Notes: generated by a model from the letters alone, not told the origin. A stretch of 64,000 nt of DNA from Poriferisodalis sp965198245 (GCF_965198245.1 NZ_OZ240249.1:1798001-1862000); one strand, 5' to 3'; shown: positions 46,447 through 56,250, counted from the stretch's first letter. Numbers and translations: made by a program.

Positions 46447-47655
46447 GTGAGCCAGGCATCAGCACCTGGCCCTGCGGCCGGCGAGCAGACCCTCCCGCTT
46501 GTGGGCTTCGTCGTGCTCGACCTGACCATTGCTCGGGCAGGTCCCACCGCCGTGCGCCAGCTGGCGGACTGGGGTGCCGACGTGATCCGGGTCGACGCAC
46601 CTGGCGGCAGTTTCGAGGAGAGCCGCGAGCAATCGCCCGACCATCTCAATATTCATCGCAACAAACGGTCCGTGGTGATCGATCTCAAGCACCCGTCAGG
46701 CCGCGACCTGCTGCACCGATTCGTGCAATCTGCTGATGTGCTGATCGAGAACTTGCGACCGACGGTCAAGTACCGGCTGGGTTTCGATTGGGAGACCTTG
46801 CACTCACTGAACCCGGCACTCGTCATGGGCTCGATCTCCGGTTTCGGCCAGGAGGGCCCCTACGCAACGCGTGGCGGCGTCGACCAGATTGCTCAAGGCC
46901 TTGGCGGGATGATGGCGGTCACTGGCCTGCCGGGGCACGGCCCAGTGAGAGCTGGTGTGGCAATCAGCGACGTGACGGCCGGGTTGCAGCTCGCCATCGG
47001 AGTGCTGGTGGCGCTGATCGAACGATCCCGGACCGGCATGGGCCGCTGGGTGCACACATCACTGCTTGAGTCGATGATCGGCATGCTCGATTTTCAAGCC
47101 GCCCGTTGGACGGTGGCGGGGGAGGACCCGCCGCAGGCCGGCAACGACCATCCCACGATGATCCCGATGGGGACCTATGAGGCTGCCGACGGGCATATCA
47201 ACATCGCCGCTCCCGGAGGCCGCCTGTGGCAGGCGTTCTGCGCAGAGATCGGTCGCCCGGATCTGCCCGACGACGGACGCTTCTCGTCGACGAAGTCGCG
47301 CTCGGCCAACCGCACCGAGCTGAACGCCATCATCAGCGAGCGCCTCGCTGGCGCCACCTGCGACGAGTGGGTCGAGCGGTTGAACGCCGCGGGTATCCCG
47401 TGCGGGCGCGTCAACACGGTGGCCGAAGCGTTTGCCGATCCGCAGGTTCAGCATCTCGGCATGGCCGCGCCGGTGCATCACCCAACTGCTGGCGACATTC
47501 GCATCGTGCGCAATGCCACCCAGATCGATGGTGTGTCCGGCGATATTCGCCGACACAGCCCGACCAAGGGCGAGCACACGGACGAGATCTTGGCCCAGTT
47601 CGGGTTGGAACCCGACGAGATCGCTGCCCTGCGAGACGCTGGCGCCGTCCGTTAA
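46447..47655 (+). CDS. CaiB/BaiF family (class III) CoA transferase
   Basis: A 402-residue class III CoA transferase. It has LVGFVVLDLTIARAGPTAVRQLADWGADVI, KRSVVIDLKHPSGRDLL, and ISGFGQEGPYATRGGVDQIAQ with the catalytic Asp146. It moves CoA between carboxylic acids by way of an aspartyl anhydride. The GTG start at 46447 lies 4 nt after the stop of the amidohydrolase, so the two form an operon. The acid substrate cannot be told from sequence. Confidence 0.9.
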   Translation: MSQASAPGPAAGEQTLPLVGFVVLDLTIARAGPTAVRQLADWGADVIRVDAPGGSFEESREQSPDHLNIHRNKRSVVIDLKHPSGRDLLHRFVQSADVLIENLRPTVKYRLGFDWETLHSLNPALVMGSISGFGQEGPYATRGGVDQIAQGLGGMMAVTGLPGHGPVRAGVAISDVTAGLQLAIGVLVALIERSRTGMGRWVHTSLLESMIGMLDFQAARWTVAGEDPPQAGNDHPTMIPMGTYEAADGHINIAAPGGRLWQAFCAEIGRPDLPDDGRFSSTKSRSANRTELNAIISERLAGATCDEWVERLNAAGIPCGRVNTVAEAFADPQVQHLGMAAPVHHPTAGDIRIVRNATQIDGVSGDIRRHSPTKGEHTDEILAQFGLEPDEIAALRDAGAVR

Positions 47656-47700
47656 TCCCGTCGGCCGGCAGTGAGCGCCGACCGCGGTATGTTCCCGACT

Positions 47701-49035
<1,335 letters not shown>

Positions 49036-49189
49036 GGCGACCTCCATTTCTTACGCCCCATGAGGCGGGCCATGCCTTCCTCGGCCTCGGTGCCGAGCGG
49101 CAGCACTGTACCGGTGAATCCCGACCTGTCCAGTCGGATTTTGCATGACAGATCGGTGTCGAAGTATTGGTGCCGGGTTCTTGGGTGGT

Positions 49190-49249
49190 CTGAGCCGTCG
49201 TTCGATGCACAGCGAGCAGGACGGCTGTGCAATGAGTACGCCGGCTCAG
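49190..49249 (-). promoter_or_regulatory. nested inverted repeat upstream of metY
   Basis: Outer arms CTGAGCCG (49190-49197) and CGGCTCAG (49242-49249) enclose inner arms TGCACAGC (49206-49213) and GCTGTGCA (49224-49231), all perfect 8-bp inverted repeats. One outer arm includes the stop codon (49246-49248) of the hydroxyacid dehydrogenase gene. No T run follows on the minus strand, so it is not a simple terminator. It may be a structured leader or a processing site. Confidence 0.55.
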
Positions 49250-50271
49250 AACCCCGTCTGCTTGTCGACGACGCCCTCCAGCGGGCGACCTTCCCGCAAT
49301 GCCACCAGATTGCGGCAGAACCGCTTCAGGTTGCGCCGTGCGCGGTGTTGGCTCGCTCCAGCGGTATGGGGTGTCATGACACAGTTGTCGAACCCCCACA
49401 GCGGGCTGTGGGCGGGCAACGGCTCGGTGGGTGCGACATCGAGAGCCGCCCCGCCGATGCGTCCCTCGGCCAGCGCACGTTCCAGCGCCGGTCCGTCGAT
49501 GATCTCGCCGCGGGTCACGTTGAGCAGGATCGCCCCATCGGGCATCAACGCGAACATGTCGTCGTCGAACATTGACCGGGTGTCGCCGGTCAGGGGCAGG
49601 CCCACTGCCAGTACGTCGCTCGTGGCCACGATGTCGCTCAGCGATTCAGGCCCGCCGACGGTCTCGACGCCCTCATCAGGTGGGACGGGGTACAGGTCCA
49701 TCGCCTGAACGTTCATGCCGAACGCGACTGCCCGGCGGGCGATATGCCGGCCCGTGCCGCCGAATCCCAGAATGCCCATGGTCAGGCCTTCGAGCTCCAG
49801 CTCGCTGTAGCGCATCCGCTCCCGGAGGTCGTTGTCCCATCCCTCGGGACCGAGCTTCACCGCAGTAGCGATGCGCCTGACCAGCGCCAGCAGCAGGCCG
49901 AACGCATGGTCCGCGAGGTGGCTGCCGACCAAGCCCTTCTCGCCAGTGAGCACGACGTCACTGGCGAGGAACTTCGGGTACATGAACATGTCGACGCCTG
50001 ATGCCGTTGCATGGATCCAGCGCAGGTTCGGCGCTGCATCGAACAGCCACTCGGGCACGATGCCGAGGATCACCTGTGCGTCTGCCGCCAAGGGAACGCC
50101 GTCTCGAGGCCGGTCCGCGATGTTCACCACGGCGCCTGGCCCGGCCGCGGAACGGATTGCGGCTTCGTCAGCTTCGCTGACGTCGGGCAGCGTCAGCGTC
50201 TTGGTGACGAGCACGTTGAGCGGCCCGTCGGGCACTTCCAGAATCGTCGGTCCGGGTATTGCAGAACTCAT
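49246..50271 (-). CDS. D-isomer-specific 2-hydroxyacid dehydrogenase
   Basis: A 341-residue NAD(P)-dependent enzyme. The nucleotide-binding motif is MGILGFGGTGRHIARRA, in which the third glycine position is GxGxxG-like. The catalytic Arg region is NVTRGEIIDG and the Glu/His pair lies in APTEPLP and MTPHTAG. Relatives reduce glyoxylate, hydroxypyruvate or larger 2-keto acids. The ATG overlaps the stop of the upstream hydratase gene by 4 bp, so both act in one pathway. Confidence 0.9.
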   Translation of the reverse strand: MSSAIPGPTILEVPDGPLNVLVTKTLTLPDVSEADEAAIRSAAGPGAVVNIADRPRDGVPLAADAQVILGIVPEWLFDAAPNLRWIHATASGVDMFMYPKFLASDVVLTGEKGLVGSHLADHAFGLLLALVRRIATAVKLGPEGWDNDLRERMRYSELELEGLTMGILGFGGTGRHIARRAVAFGMNVQAMDLYPVPPDEGVETVGGPESLSDIVATSDVLAVGLPLTGDTRSMFDDDMFALMPDGAILLNVTRGEIIDGPALERALAEGRIGGAALDVAPTEPLPAHSPLWGFDNCVMTPHTAGASQHRARRNLKRFCRNLVALREGRPLEGVVDKQTGF

Positions 50272-51047
50272 GAGATGGTCGCCTCCACGACTCCGATGCC
50301 GCTGTAGTGAGCCGTCCAGGTCTGACCAGGTTCAACCCGGAAGCGGGCGTAGGCACCGGTGATGACGCTCTGACCCGCCTCGAGGGCCATGCCGTGCCGG
50401 TGCAGTGTGGCGGCGAGCCGGGCGATCGACAGGTAGGGGTTGTCGACCTCGTCCGCGGCCGTGCAGCTGAAGCGCTCTTCGCCATCGCACGAGACCGTCA
50501 CCACGCAGCGGTCGAGATCTACGGCGACCGGGGCGGCCACGCCGGAACCCTGCACGATGGCCCAGTTCGTCAGGTTGTCGGCGACAAGCATGGCGAGGTT
50601 CCCGCCGATGTTGATCCGCGCCTCGTTCACCTCGTAGCCGGCGCAGGCCTGTGAGATGCGGGCGGGCACCGAGGCCGGATCGACATCGTCACCCGCGATG
50701 CGCTCGCCGATCACAAAACACATCTCGGGCTCGATGCTCACCTTGTTGATCTCTGCCGACGGGATCGAGCCTGGCGATTCGAGCACGCGATTGACGTGCC
50801 CAAATGGGCGGTCATCGATACCAACGGCAGTGCGTGCGCGATCCGACGTGAGACCCACCTTCCAGCCTGCTTGCGCAGCGCCATTCGCGACCGCTCGTCG
50901 CTGCATCTCGCACTGGATCCCAAGCCCGTCCTCGAAGCCCAGATCGGCAAACACCCCAGTCGGCACGTCACCGCCGTTCGCGTAGAAGCCCGAGAGCGCG
51001 TCGGCTGCCGCGAGCTGTGCGGGGTTGAGCTGCCTTGGCGGGGTCAC
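50268..51047 (-). CDS. 2-keto-4-pentenoate hydratase-like protein (MhpD family)
   Basis: A 259-residue member of the fumarylacetoacetase-fold hydratases and decarboxylases. GWKVGLTSDRARTAVGID, EPEMCFVIGERI and VEATIS at the end fit MhpD/HpcG; the acidic metal-binding residues are in SIEPEMCF. It would hydrate a 2-keto-4-enoate from meta-cleavage or a related acid. The GTG at 51047 follows a TAAGGT hexamer by 8 nt. It is followed with overlap by the D-2-hydroxyacid dehydrogenase. Confidence 0.85.
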   Translation of the reverse strand: MTPPRQLNPAQLAAADALSGFYANGGDVPTGVFADLGFEDGLGIQCEMQRRAVANGAAQAGWKVGLTSDRARTAVGIDDRPFGHVNRVLESPGSIPSAEINKVSIEPEMCFVIGERIAGDDVDPASVPARISQACAGYEVNEARINIGGNLAMLVADNLTNWAIVQGSGVAAPVAVDLDRCVVTVSCDGEERFSCTAADEVDNPYLSIARLAATLHRHGMALEAGQSVITGAYARFRVEPGQTWTAHYSGIGVVEATIS

Positions 51048-51055
51048 AGCGGCGC

Positions 51056-51061
51056 ACCTTA
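51056..51061 (-). promoter_or_regulatory. -10-like hexamer of the hydratase-dehydrogenase operon
   Basis: TAAGGT on the minus strand, 8 nt before the GTG at 51047. Confidence 0.4.
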
Positions 51062-51179
51062 GAGGCCGGGCGGCTCGTGAGTACAGCGAACACGAGCGGG
51101 AGATCGGGTTCCGCTGCCCGGTCTTGGCACGCACCTACAGATGTCCGGGATCGTCCTTCGCGATGCATGGCGTTCGCCG

Positions 51180-51185
51180 TAGTGT
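51180..51185 (+). promoter_or_regulatory. -10-like hexamer of the ArsI-like gene
   Basis: TAGTGT lies 6 nt upstream of the ATG at 51192 with no Shine-Dalgarno sequence. Confidence 0.5.
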
Positions 51186-51191
51186 GATCCC

Positions 51192-51671
51192 ATGAGGTTG
51201 CAACTGGCGCTCAACGTGGACGACATCGACCAGGCCGTCGACTTCTACTCGCGATTGTTCGGCACGGAACCTGCGAAGCGGCGCGACGGATACGCGAATT
51301 TCGCCATCGACGAACCGCCGTTGAAGCTTGTGCTGTTCGAGTCGCCGGGCGACGGCGGCACGATCAACCATCTCGGCGTCGAGACCACGTCGGACGATGA
51401 GGTGTTTGCAGCGCAACGGCGCCTCACCGCGGCCGGCCTGGAGACGACCGGCGTCGACGAGACCATGTGCTGCTACGCCGACAAGGTCGAGACCTGGGTC
51501 ACCGATCCGGCCGGTGTCGAATGGGAGTGGTACGTCAAGACCGGCGACAACGAGGTCCGCGACAACGTGGTGGTTGCCAACCCGGTCGCTTCCAGTTCAG
51601 GCGCTGCCCCCTGCCGCTGCCCCCAGCTGAGTTCAACTCCGGCTGCTCCTGCGGGGAGGCTGAGCCGATAG
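51192..51671 (+). CDS. ArsI/CadI-like VOC protein (putative C-As lyase family)
   Basis: A 159-residue VOC protein close in pattern to ArsI and CadI: LQLALNVDDIDQAVDFYSRL, GTEPAKRRDGYANFAIDEPP, NHLGVET and MCCYADKVETWVTDP. The vicinal cysteines Cys93-Cys94 and the likely metal ligands Gln4, His60 and Glu112 match the ArsI arrangement as I recall it. ArsI splits the carbon-arsenic bond of methylarsenite or phenylarsenicals. No arsR, arsM or efflux gene is next to it here. The last 30 residues are Ser/Ala/Pro/Cys-rich and unlike the family. A leaderless start is likely. Confidence 0.75.
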   Translation: MRLQLALNVDDIDQAVDFYSRLFGTEPAKRRDGYANFAIDEPPLKLVLFESPGDGGTINHLGVETTSDDEVFAAQRRLTAAGLETTGVDETMCCYADKVETWVTDPAGVEWEWYVKTGDNEVRDNVVVANPVASSSGAAPCRCPQLSSTPAAPAGRLSR

Positions 51672-51767
51672 GCGGCGAAGCCGTGGCCCGAGCGGCCCGT
51701 GAGCGCAGCGAACGAGAGCGGAAGACAACAGGTTCGACAACCGAGGGATTGCCTATCCGCGCTCCTG

Positions 51768-52586
51768 CTAGGACTGCGGACGGCGCTCGCGCAAGAGCAC
51801 TTCCTGGGCGATGGTCGCGATGTGGCGGCCATCGGGGGAGAAGAGGTTCCCGACCGTCATCCCTCGGGCGCCCGTGAGGCCGTGGCAGTCGAATTGGTAC
51901 AGATGCCATTCGTCGGCCCGCATGGGGCGGTGGAACCACATGGCGTGGTCCAGCGATGCACCCATGAACGTCTCCTGGTACCGCTCGCGGGTCACCTGCA
52001 AGGGATGCAGCGATCGAGCGGCGTTGAACTGGATCGCGTCGGACGTGAACGCCAAGCCGCAGATGTGCAGGCGGGGATCGTCGTTGATGGGGTCGACGAT
52101 GCGTACCCAGCCCATCGATTGGCCGGCCCCGGGATAGCTGACCAGCGGTCGGCGCTCCATGATCCAGGGCCACCGTTCCTCGTCGGTGTTGCGGCAATCC
52201 TCCGGATCGGGTGCTAGCGGGATTCGCGCCGTCTGTACTTGGGCATCCTGCTCGGCAACGTGGAACGAGCACGACAGGTTCAGGATTGCGCCACCGCTTT
52301 GCCGGGCGACGACGGCACGTGTGCAAAACGATCGCCCGTTGCGTAGCCGGTCGACTTCGTAGCGGACCGGCTCGTCGAGCGTGCCGCCGCGGATGAAGTA
52401 CGCGTGGACCGAATGCGGCACGAACGTCTCGTCCACCGTCTGGAATGCCGCCCACAGGCCTTGAGCAATGACCTGGCCGCCATAGATGCGGCCCCACATG
52501 TACTCCGGACTCACCCCGACGTAGGTATCGGGACCGTGTTCTTCGAGGAACATCACCTCGCCGTAGGTGGTGGGAAAGTCGCTCAT
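51768..52586 (-). CDS. acyl-CoA thioesterase II (TesB family)
   Basis: A 272-residue double hot-dog thioesterase. RIYGGQVIAQGLWAAFQTV and VHAYFIRGGTLDEPVRYEVD form the first module; SLDHAMWFHRPMRADEWHLY in the second holds the Asp of the TesB active site. It hydrolyses medium or long acyl-CoAs. A minus-strand TAGACA is 9 nt upstream of the ATG. The neighbouring acyl-CoA dehydrogenase gene ends 163 nt upstream, across a large inverted repeat. Confidence 0.9.
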   Translation of the reverse strand: MSDFPTTYGEVMFLEEHGPDTYVGVSPEYMWGRIYGGQVIAQGLWAAFQTVDETFVPHSVHAYFIRGGTLDEPVRYEVDRLRNGRSFCTRAVVARQSGGAILNLSCSFHVAEQDAQVQTARIPLAPDPEDCRNTDEERWPWIMERRPLVSYPGAGQSMGWVRIVDPINDDPRLHICGLAFTSDAIQFNAARSLHPLQVTRERYQETFMGASLDHAMWFHRPMRADEWHLYQFDCHGLTGARGMTVGNLFSPDGRHIATIAQEVLLRERRPQS

Positions 52587-52641
52587 GCAAGCGCGTGTCT
52601 ACACGAGTCTCCATCGGAGGCCGCGCGAATAGCCGTGCCCG

Positions 52642-52718
52642 CTGCGGAGGCGGCAGGGTCCTCTGCTCCGGGAATCCAGCAGGTTCCAACCTCGCAGAGT
52701 TCCCTGCCGCCTCCGCAG
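52642..52718. repeat. 17-bp perfect inverted repeat with a 43-nt spacer
   Basis: CTGCGGAGGCGGCAGGG (52642-52658) and its exact reverse complement (52702-52718). Inside the spacer CTCTGC and GCAGAG can extend the structure. It lies between two minus-strand genes, downstream of the acyl-CoA dehydrogenase and upstream of tesB. A strong hairpin in RNA is expected; no T run is present. Confidence 0.85.
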
Positions 52719-52749
52719 TTATGGCGTCTGTGCCACCCCGCTCACGCGC

Positions 52750-53970
52750 TTACAGCATTCCCTTTCGGGAATCGCGCCAGGGCACATCGCGGTCGAGGCG
52801 CGGCTCGCCCGGCAAGCCGAGCACCCGCTCACCCAGGATGTTGCGTTGGATCTCGTCGGTGCCGCCCCGGATCGACATCGACGGTGCCGTCACCGTCTCG
52901 ATGTAGCCGTGACCGTCTTCGAGCATGCCCGCAGCACCAGCGGCGCGATTCGCCAGGTAGGAGCGTCGCTTGTACGACGAAACCGTTCGCAGCTTCGCGC
53001 CGCTGCCGGCCGGCCCGGGACTGCCGCCTGACCGAGCCTCGTCGGCCGCCCGCTGCGCCGTCCAGCGCGACGCCATGTCTGCGGCGTAGACGGAAACTGC
53101 CTCGGCTCGCCGGACATCGCCGCCCAACGCCTCAAGCTTGACGAGGTCGGCGATCCACGGCGGGACACGGGTTCCCCGCTTCGCACCGTCACCGCCTCCT
53201 CTGCTGCCGGCTCCGGCCCGTTCGTGCCCCAGGATCGTCATGGCAACCCGCCAGCCTTCGCCCACATCGCCGACGCGCCACTCGTCAGCCACGACAGCGT
53301 CGTCCACGAACACCTCGCTGAAGTGCGCGTCATTGTTCATCTGGCGCAGCGGCCGTACCTCGACTCCGGGCGCGTCCATGGCCACCACGAACATCGTCAG
53401 GCCCTTGTGCTTGGGCTGTGCGGGGTCGGTGCGGGCCAAGCAGATTCCCCATTCGGCCCACATCGCACGGCTGGTCCACGTCTTCTGGCCGCCCAGACGC
53501 CACACATCGCCGTCTCGCTCAGCGCTCAGGGCCACGTTGGCGAGGTCCGAGCCAGCTTCGGGCTCGGAAAACATCTGGCACCAGATTTCGGCTCCTGACG
53601 CGATCGGTCGCAGCCAGCGATCCTGCTGCTCGGCGGTCCCGTGCGCCAGCAGGGCGGGGCCAACCATGCCGAGCCCGATTGCGAACGGGTACAGGTCGGG
53701 CACCACGTACTCGCGCAGTACGGAGCCGATGAGCTGGTTCTCGGCCGGGGACGCATCCCGGCCGCCGTGGATGGCCGGCCAGGTCGGTACGTGCCAGCCG
53801 CCCTCCACGGTTGCGGCCAGGTAGGCCCGACCGTTGTCGAGGTCGTCGCTGCCTGCCCCCATCGAGGTCAGCCGAGTCTGGTCGGTGCGGCGTTCAAGCA
53901 GGCCGTCGAGGGCCGTTCGAATGTCGTCGGCGACCAGAGCGCTGGCTGGCTTCGACGAGGGATCTGCCAT
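52750..53970 (-). CDS. acyl-CoA dehydrogenase family protein
   Basis: A 406-residue flavoprotein of the acyl-CoA dehydrogenase family. WCQMFSEPEAGSDLANV and GQKTWTSRAMWAEWGICLARTD are the FAD-domain motifs, and SIRGGTDEIQRNILGERVLGLP is the C-terminal motif. Between about 255 and 330 the helical domain has a Gly/Ala-rich insertion. The closest functional group is the large actinobacterial set for CoA esters of sterols, branched acids or aromatics, but the substrate is unknown. It overlaps the enoyl-CoA hydratase gene by ATGA. Confidence 0.92.
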   Translation of the reverse strand: MADPSSKPASALVADDIRTALDGLLERRTDQTRLTSMGAGSDDLDNGRAYLAATVEGGWHVPTWPAIHGGRDASPAENQLIGSVLREYVVPDLYPFAIGLGMVGPALLAHGTAEQQDRWLRPIASGAEIWCQMFSEPEAGSDLANVALSAERDGDVWRLGGQKTWTSRAMWAEWGICLARTDPAQPKHKGLTMFVVAMDAPGVEVRPLRQMNNDAHFSEVFVDDAVVADEWRVGDVGEGWRVAMTILGHERAGAGSRGGGDGAKRGTRVPPWIADLVKLEALGGDVRRAEAVSVYAADMASRWTAQRAADEARSGGSPGPAGSGAKLRTVSSYKRRSYLANRAAGAAGMLEDGHGYIETVTAPSMSIRGGTDEIQRNILGERVLGLPGEPRLDRDVPWRDSRKGML

Positions 53971-54800
53971 CAGCTGCGGGTGAAGTTCGGCGTGCGGCGC
54001 TCGTTCATGGCGCTAACGCCCTCACGCCAGTCGTTGGTGGTGCGCAGGCGGTCCTGCTCGACCTTCTCGTTGTCGGTCGCAGCCTTGATGGCGTCCGCCA
54101 GGTGGCCTCGCATCGTGTTCCGGATGGACTCGACGGCTAGCGGAGCAGACCCTGCGATCTCGCAAGCCAAGTCGTATGCAGCCGAGCGCAGTCCCTCCAG
54201 CGGCACCAGCTTGTCCGCCAGACCGATCTCGACAGCTTCGTCACCCTTGACTCGTCTGCCCGTGTAGAGCAGCTCCATTGCTCGCTGGTGGCCGACCAAC
54301 ATTGGCAAGGTGACGGTCAGCCCGAATCCGTGATGGAAGCCCAGCCGGGCGAAGTTGGCAGTGAAGCGGGCCTCGGGCGCGGCGACGCGGAAGTCCGGGA
54401 AGCACGCCACGCCGAGTCCGCCGCCGACTGCAGCGCCCTGGACGGCCCCGACCACTGGCTTGCGCTTCGAGAAGAGGTCGAAGGCAGCGTCGTAGAGGTG
54501 CCGCGGGCTTCCGTCAGCGTTCGTTGCTGTGATCTCGCCTCCGCGCCCCCCGGAACCGAATTGGGCGCCAGCGCAGAAGTTCTTGCCCTCGGCGCACAGC
54601 ACGCTGGCTCGGCAACCGTCCTCTGCGTCGAGGTCACCGAAGGCGGCGACCAATCCGTCGATCAGCTCCAGATCGAAGAAGTTGTGCGGTGGCCGGTGGA
54701 TCTCCACGACCGCCACGTGGTCGTCGCTCAGGTTGACCGAGATGTCCCCGTACCGGCCGAATTCGTCGAATGCACTGTCAGCGGTGTCAAGTCCGTTCAT
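53970..54800 (-). CDS. enoyl-CoA hydratase/isomerase family protein
   Basis: A 276-residue crotonase. The oxyanion-hole motifs are CAEGKNFCAGAQFG and VGAVQGAAVGGGLGVACFPDFRVA; the two usual catalytic glutamates are not both evident in the second motif region (ARLGFHHGFGLTVTLPMLVG), so a hydratase reaction is not certain. A TACGCT hexamer is 7 nt upstream of the ATG. It leads a two-gene operon with the acyl-CoA dehydrogenase. Confidence 0.88.
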   Translation of the reverse strand: MNGLDTADSAFDEFGRYGDISVNLSDDHVAVVEIHRPPHNFFDLELIDGLVAAFGDLDAEDGCRASVLCAEGKNFCAGAQFGSGGRGGEITATNADGSPRHLYDAAFDLFSKRKPVVGAVQGAAVGGGLGVACFPDFRVAAPEARFTANFARLGFHHGFGLTVTLPMLVGHQRAMELLYTGRRVKGDEAVEIGLADKLVPLEGLRSAAYDLACEIAGSAPLAVESIRNTMRGHLADAIKAATDNEKVEQDRLRTTNDWREGVSAMNERRTPNFTRS

Positions 54801-54807
54801 GGCGGCG

Positions 54808-54813
54808 AGCGTA
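54808..54813 (-). promoter_or_regulatory. -10-like hexamer of the crotonase-dehydrogenase operon
   Basis: TACGCT on the minus strand, 7 nt before the ATG at 54800. Confidence 0.45.
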
Positions 54814-54940
54814 GATGCGCCGCCCGCGGAGCGCTCAGGTCACCGGATGCTCCATCACTGCCATGCCAGCCGTCGTGGGATGTCGCCTTGCGCAGATTCC
54901 GGAAGGGTCGTCAAGTCGTCAGCGTCGGCAGCTTGGAATC

Positions 54941-56170
54941 TCAGGCCCACAGGGCTGAGATCGGCACTGCGGTGATGCGGTCGGCGAGGTCGAAGGTGTC
55001 GCGCCCGGTGTGGAACACGATGCCCGCGACGAAGCGCTCGTCCATCGAGTCGCGCAGCCATTGGAGGTGCCGGGCGTCGGAACGGCTCACCGCCGCGGCC
55101 GACTTGATCTCGATGCCAATGATTCGGCCGCCTCCGAGCTCTGCCACCATGTCGACTTCGCGGCGCCCGTCGCCGCTGCGCAGATGCATCAGGCGGTAAC
55201 GCGTGGTCGAGGCAGCAGCTTCTGCACGCAGCTGAGCGACAACGAAAGTGTCGATAAAGCGGTCGATCAGGTCGCCGGACGCGAGCACATCGTCGATGCC
55301 TACGCGCAGGATGCCGGCAAGGAGCCCTGAGTCGATCACGTAGCGCTTCGGCGCCCGGCTCATGCGCTTCAAGCGATTCGTCGACCACGCCGGTAGATCG
55401 TCGGTCACCATCAGGTCGGCTAGCAGCCCGTCGTAGGCAACAGCGGTCTTGCGGCTGATGCCCGCTGCGTCGTACAGCGTCTTGTGGCTCGGTGTTCCTG
55501 CCGAATTCTCCGCATACGCCTGCAGGTACCGCTGCAGGCGGGCTGCGTCAGGCGCTTGGCTGTAGATGCGGGCGTCACGCAAAGCAATCTGGTCGGCGTA
55601 GCTCCCGAGCCACGCACGCCCGGTGCGGGGGCCAAGCTCGAGAGCCGGCTCGGGAAAGCCACCACACACCGCAAGCTCCACATAGTCCCGCAGGTCCATC
55701 GGCGCTCGGTCACCTGCTGACAGTGGCTCGCCCGCTACCACCCGGTCGATGAAGGTGCTCTGTGTTCGTTGCCGCTGCTCGGCCACGCTCAGCGGGTACA
55801 TACGCAGCACGACCACACGGCCTGTTCCCGGCCAGAAACGATCGTCGCGATCGGAGCGAAACGAGCCGGTGATGAGAAACCGTCCAGGGCGGCGATCGGT
55901 GTCCACGGCACGTTTCACTGCACCGAGCACGTCGGGCACCATCTGCCACTCATCGAGCAGCACCGGCTCGTCTCGCTCCCGCAGCGCAGCGTCCGGGTTC
56001 GCACGGAATGCGGCGGCCTCGTCAGAGTCCAAGCACACGACGGTGCGGGCGTAGCGACGCGCCGTCGTCGTCTTGCCACAAGCGCGTGGTCCGATGACCA
56101 GCACCGCAGGCAGCTCGGCCAGATAGTCGGCGATCAGGGTGTCCGCTGTCCTGAGCACGTACTGGCTCAT
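54941..56170 (-). CDS. AAA_14/DUF4143 ATPase
   Basis: A 409-residue protein with an N-terminal P-loop ATPase (Walker A GPRACGKT, about 27-34; VLLDEWQMVPD as Walker B) and a C-terminal DUF4143 domain ending in a PD-(D/E)XK-like stretch (GDGRREVDMVAELGGGRIIGIEIKSAA, seen as D, then E-x-K). Such proteins are widespread, often stand alone and have no settled role. A TAGACT hexamer is 6 nt before the ATG and direct-repeat boxes lie further upstream. It is unrelated in detail to the ATPase at 255-1346 but has a similar promoter layout. Confidence 0.85.
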   Translation of the reverse strand: MSQYVLRTADTLIADYLAELPAVLVIGPRACGKTTTARRYARTVVCLDSDEAAAFRANPDAALRERDEPVLLDEWQMVPDVLGAVKRAVDTDRRPGRFLITGSFRSDRDDRFWPGTGRVVVLRMYPLSVAEQRQRTQSTFIDRVVAGEPLSAGDRAPMDLRDYVELAVCGGFPEPALELGPRTGRAWLGSYADQIALRDARIYSQAPDAARLQRYLQAYAENSAGTPSHKTLYDAAGISRKTAVAYDGLLADLMVTDDLPAWSTNRLKRMSRAPKRYVIDSGLLAGILRVGIDDVLASGDLIDRFIDTFVVAQLRAEAAASTTRYRLMHLRSGDGRREVDMVAELGGGRIIGIEIKSAAAVSRSDARHLQWLRDSMDERFVAGIVFHTGRDTFDLADRITAVPISALWA

Positions 56171-56176
56171 GGCACC

Positions 56177-56182
56177 AGTCTA
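56177..56182 (-). promoter_or_regulatory. -10-like hexamer of the DUF4143 ATPase gene
   Basis: TAGACT on the minus strand, 6 nt before the ATG at 56170. Confidence 0.5.
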
Positions 56183-56194
56183 GGTCGCAGATCT

Positions 56195-56250
56195 CGATTC
56201 CCGCTATTTCGCGCTACTTATTCCCGATATTCAGCGTAAATAGTTCCCTA
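56195..56250. promoter_or_regulatory. AT-rich repeated boxes upstream of the DUF4143 ATPase
   Basis: On the plus strand ATTCCCGCTATTT and ATTCCCGATATT are direct repeats about 23 bp apart, and AAATAG nearby is inverted relative to CTATTT. The block covers the expected -35 area and is much richer in AT than its surroundings. An operator is inferred from position. Confidence 0.4.

Noticed and set aside
49036..49245. Known SAM or SAH riboswitch upstream of metY
   Set aside because: I could not match the conserved core of SAM-I, SAM-II, SAM-IV or SAH elements by eye; kept only as an unassigned structured element.
52642..52718. Integron attC site
   Set aside because: The conserved R box pair (GTTRRRY/RYYYAAC) is not present at the ends and no integrase gene is in the window.
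53138..54267. Plus-strand open frames opposite the acyl-CoA dehydrogenase and crotonase genes
   Set aside because: No domains and Ser/Arg-rich composition; antisense shadows of well-supported genes.
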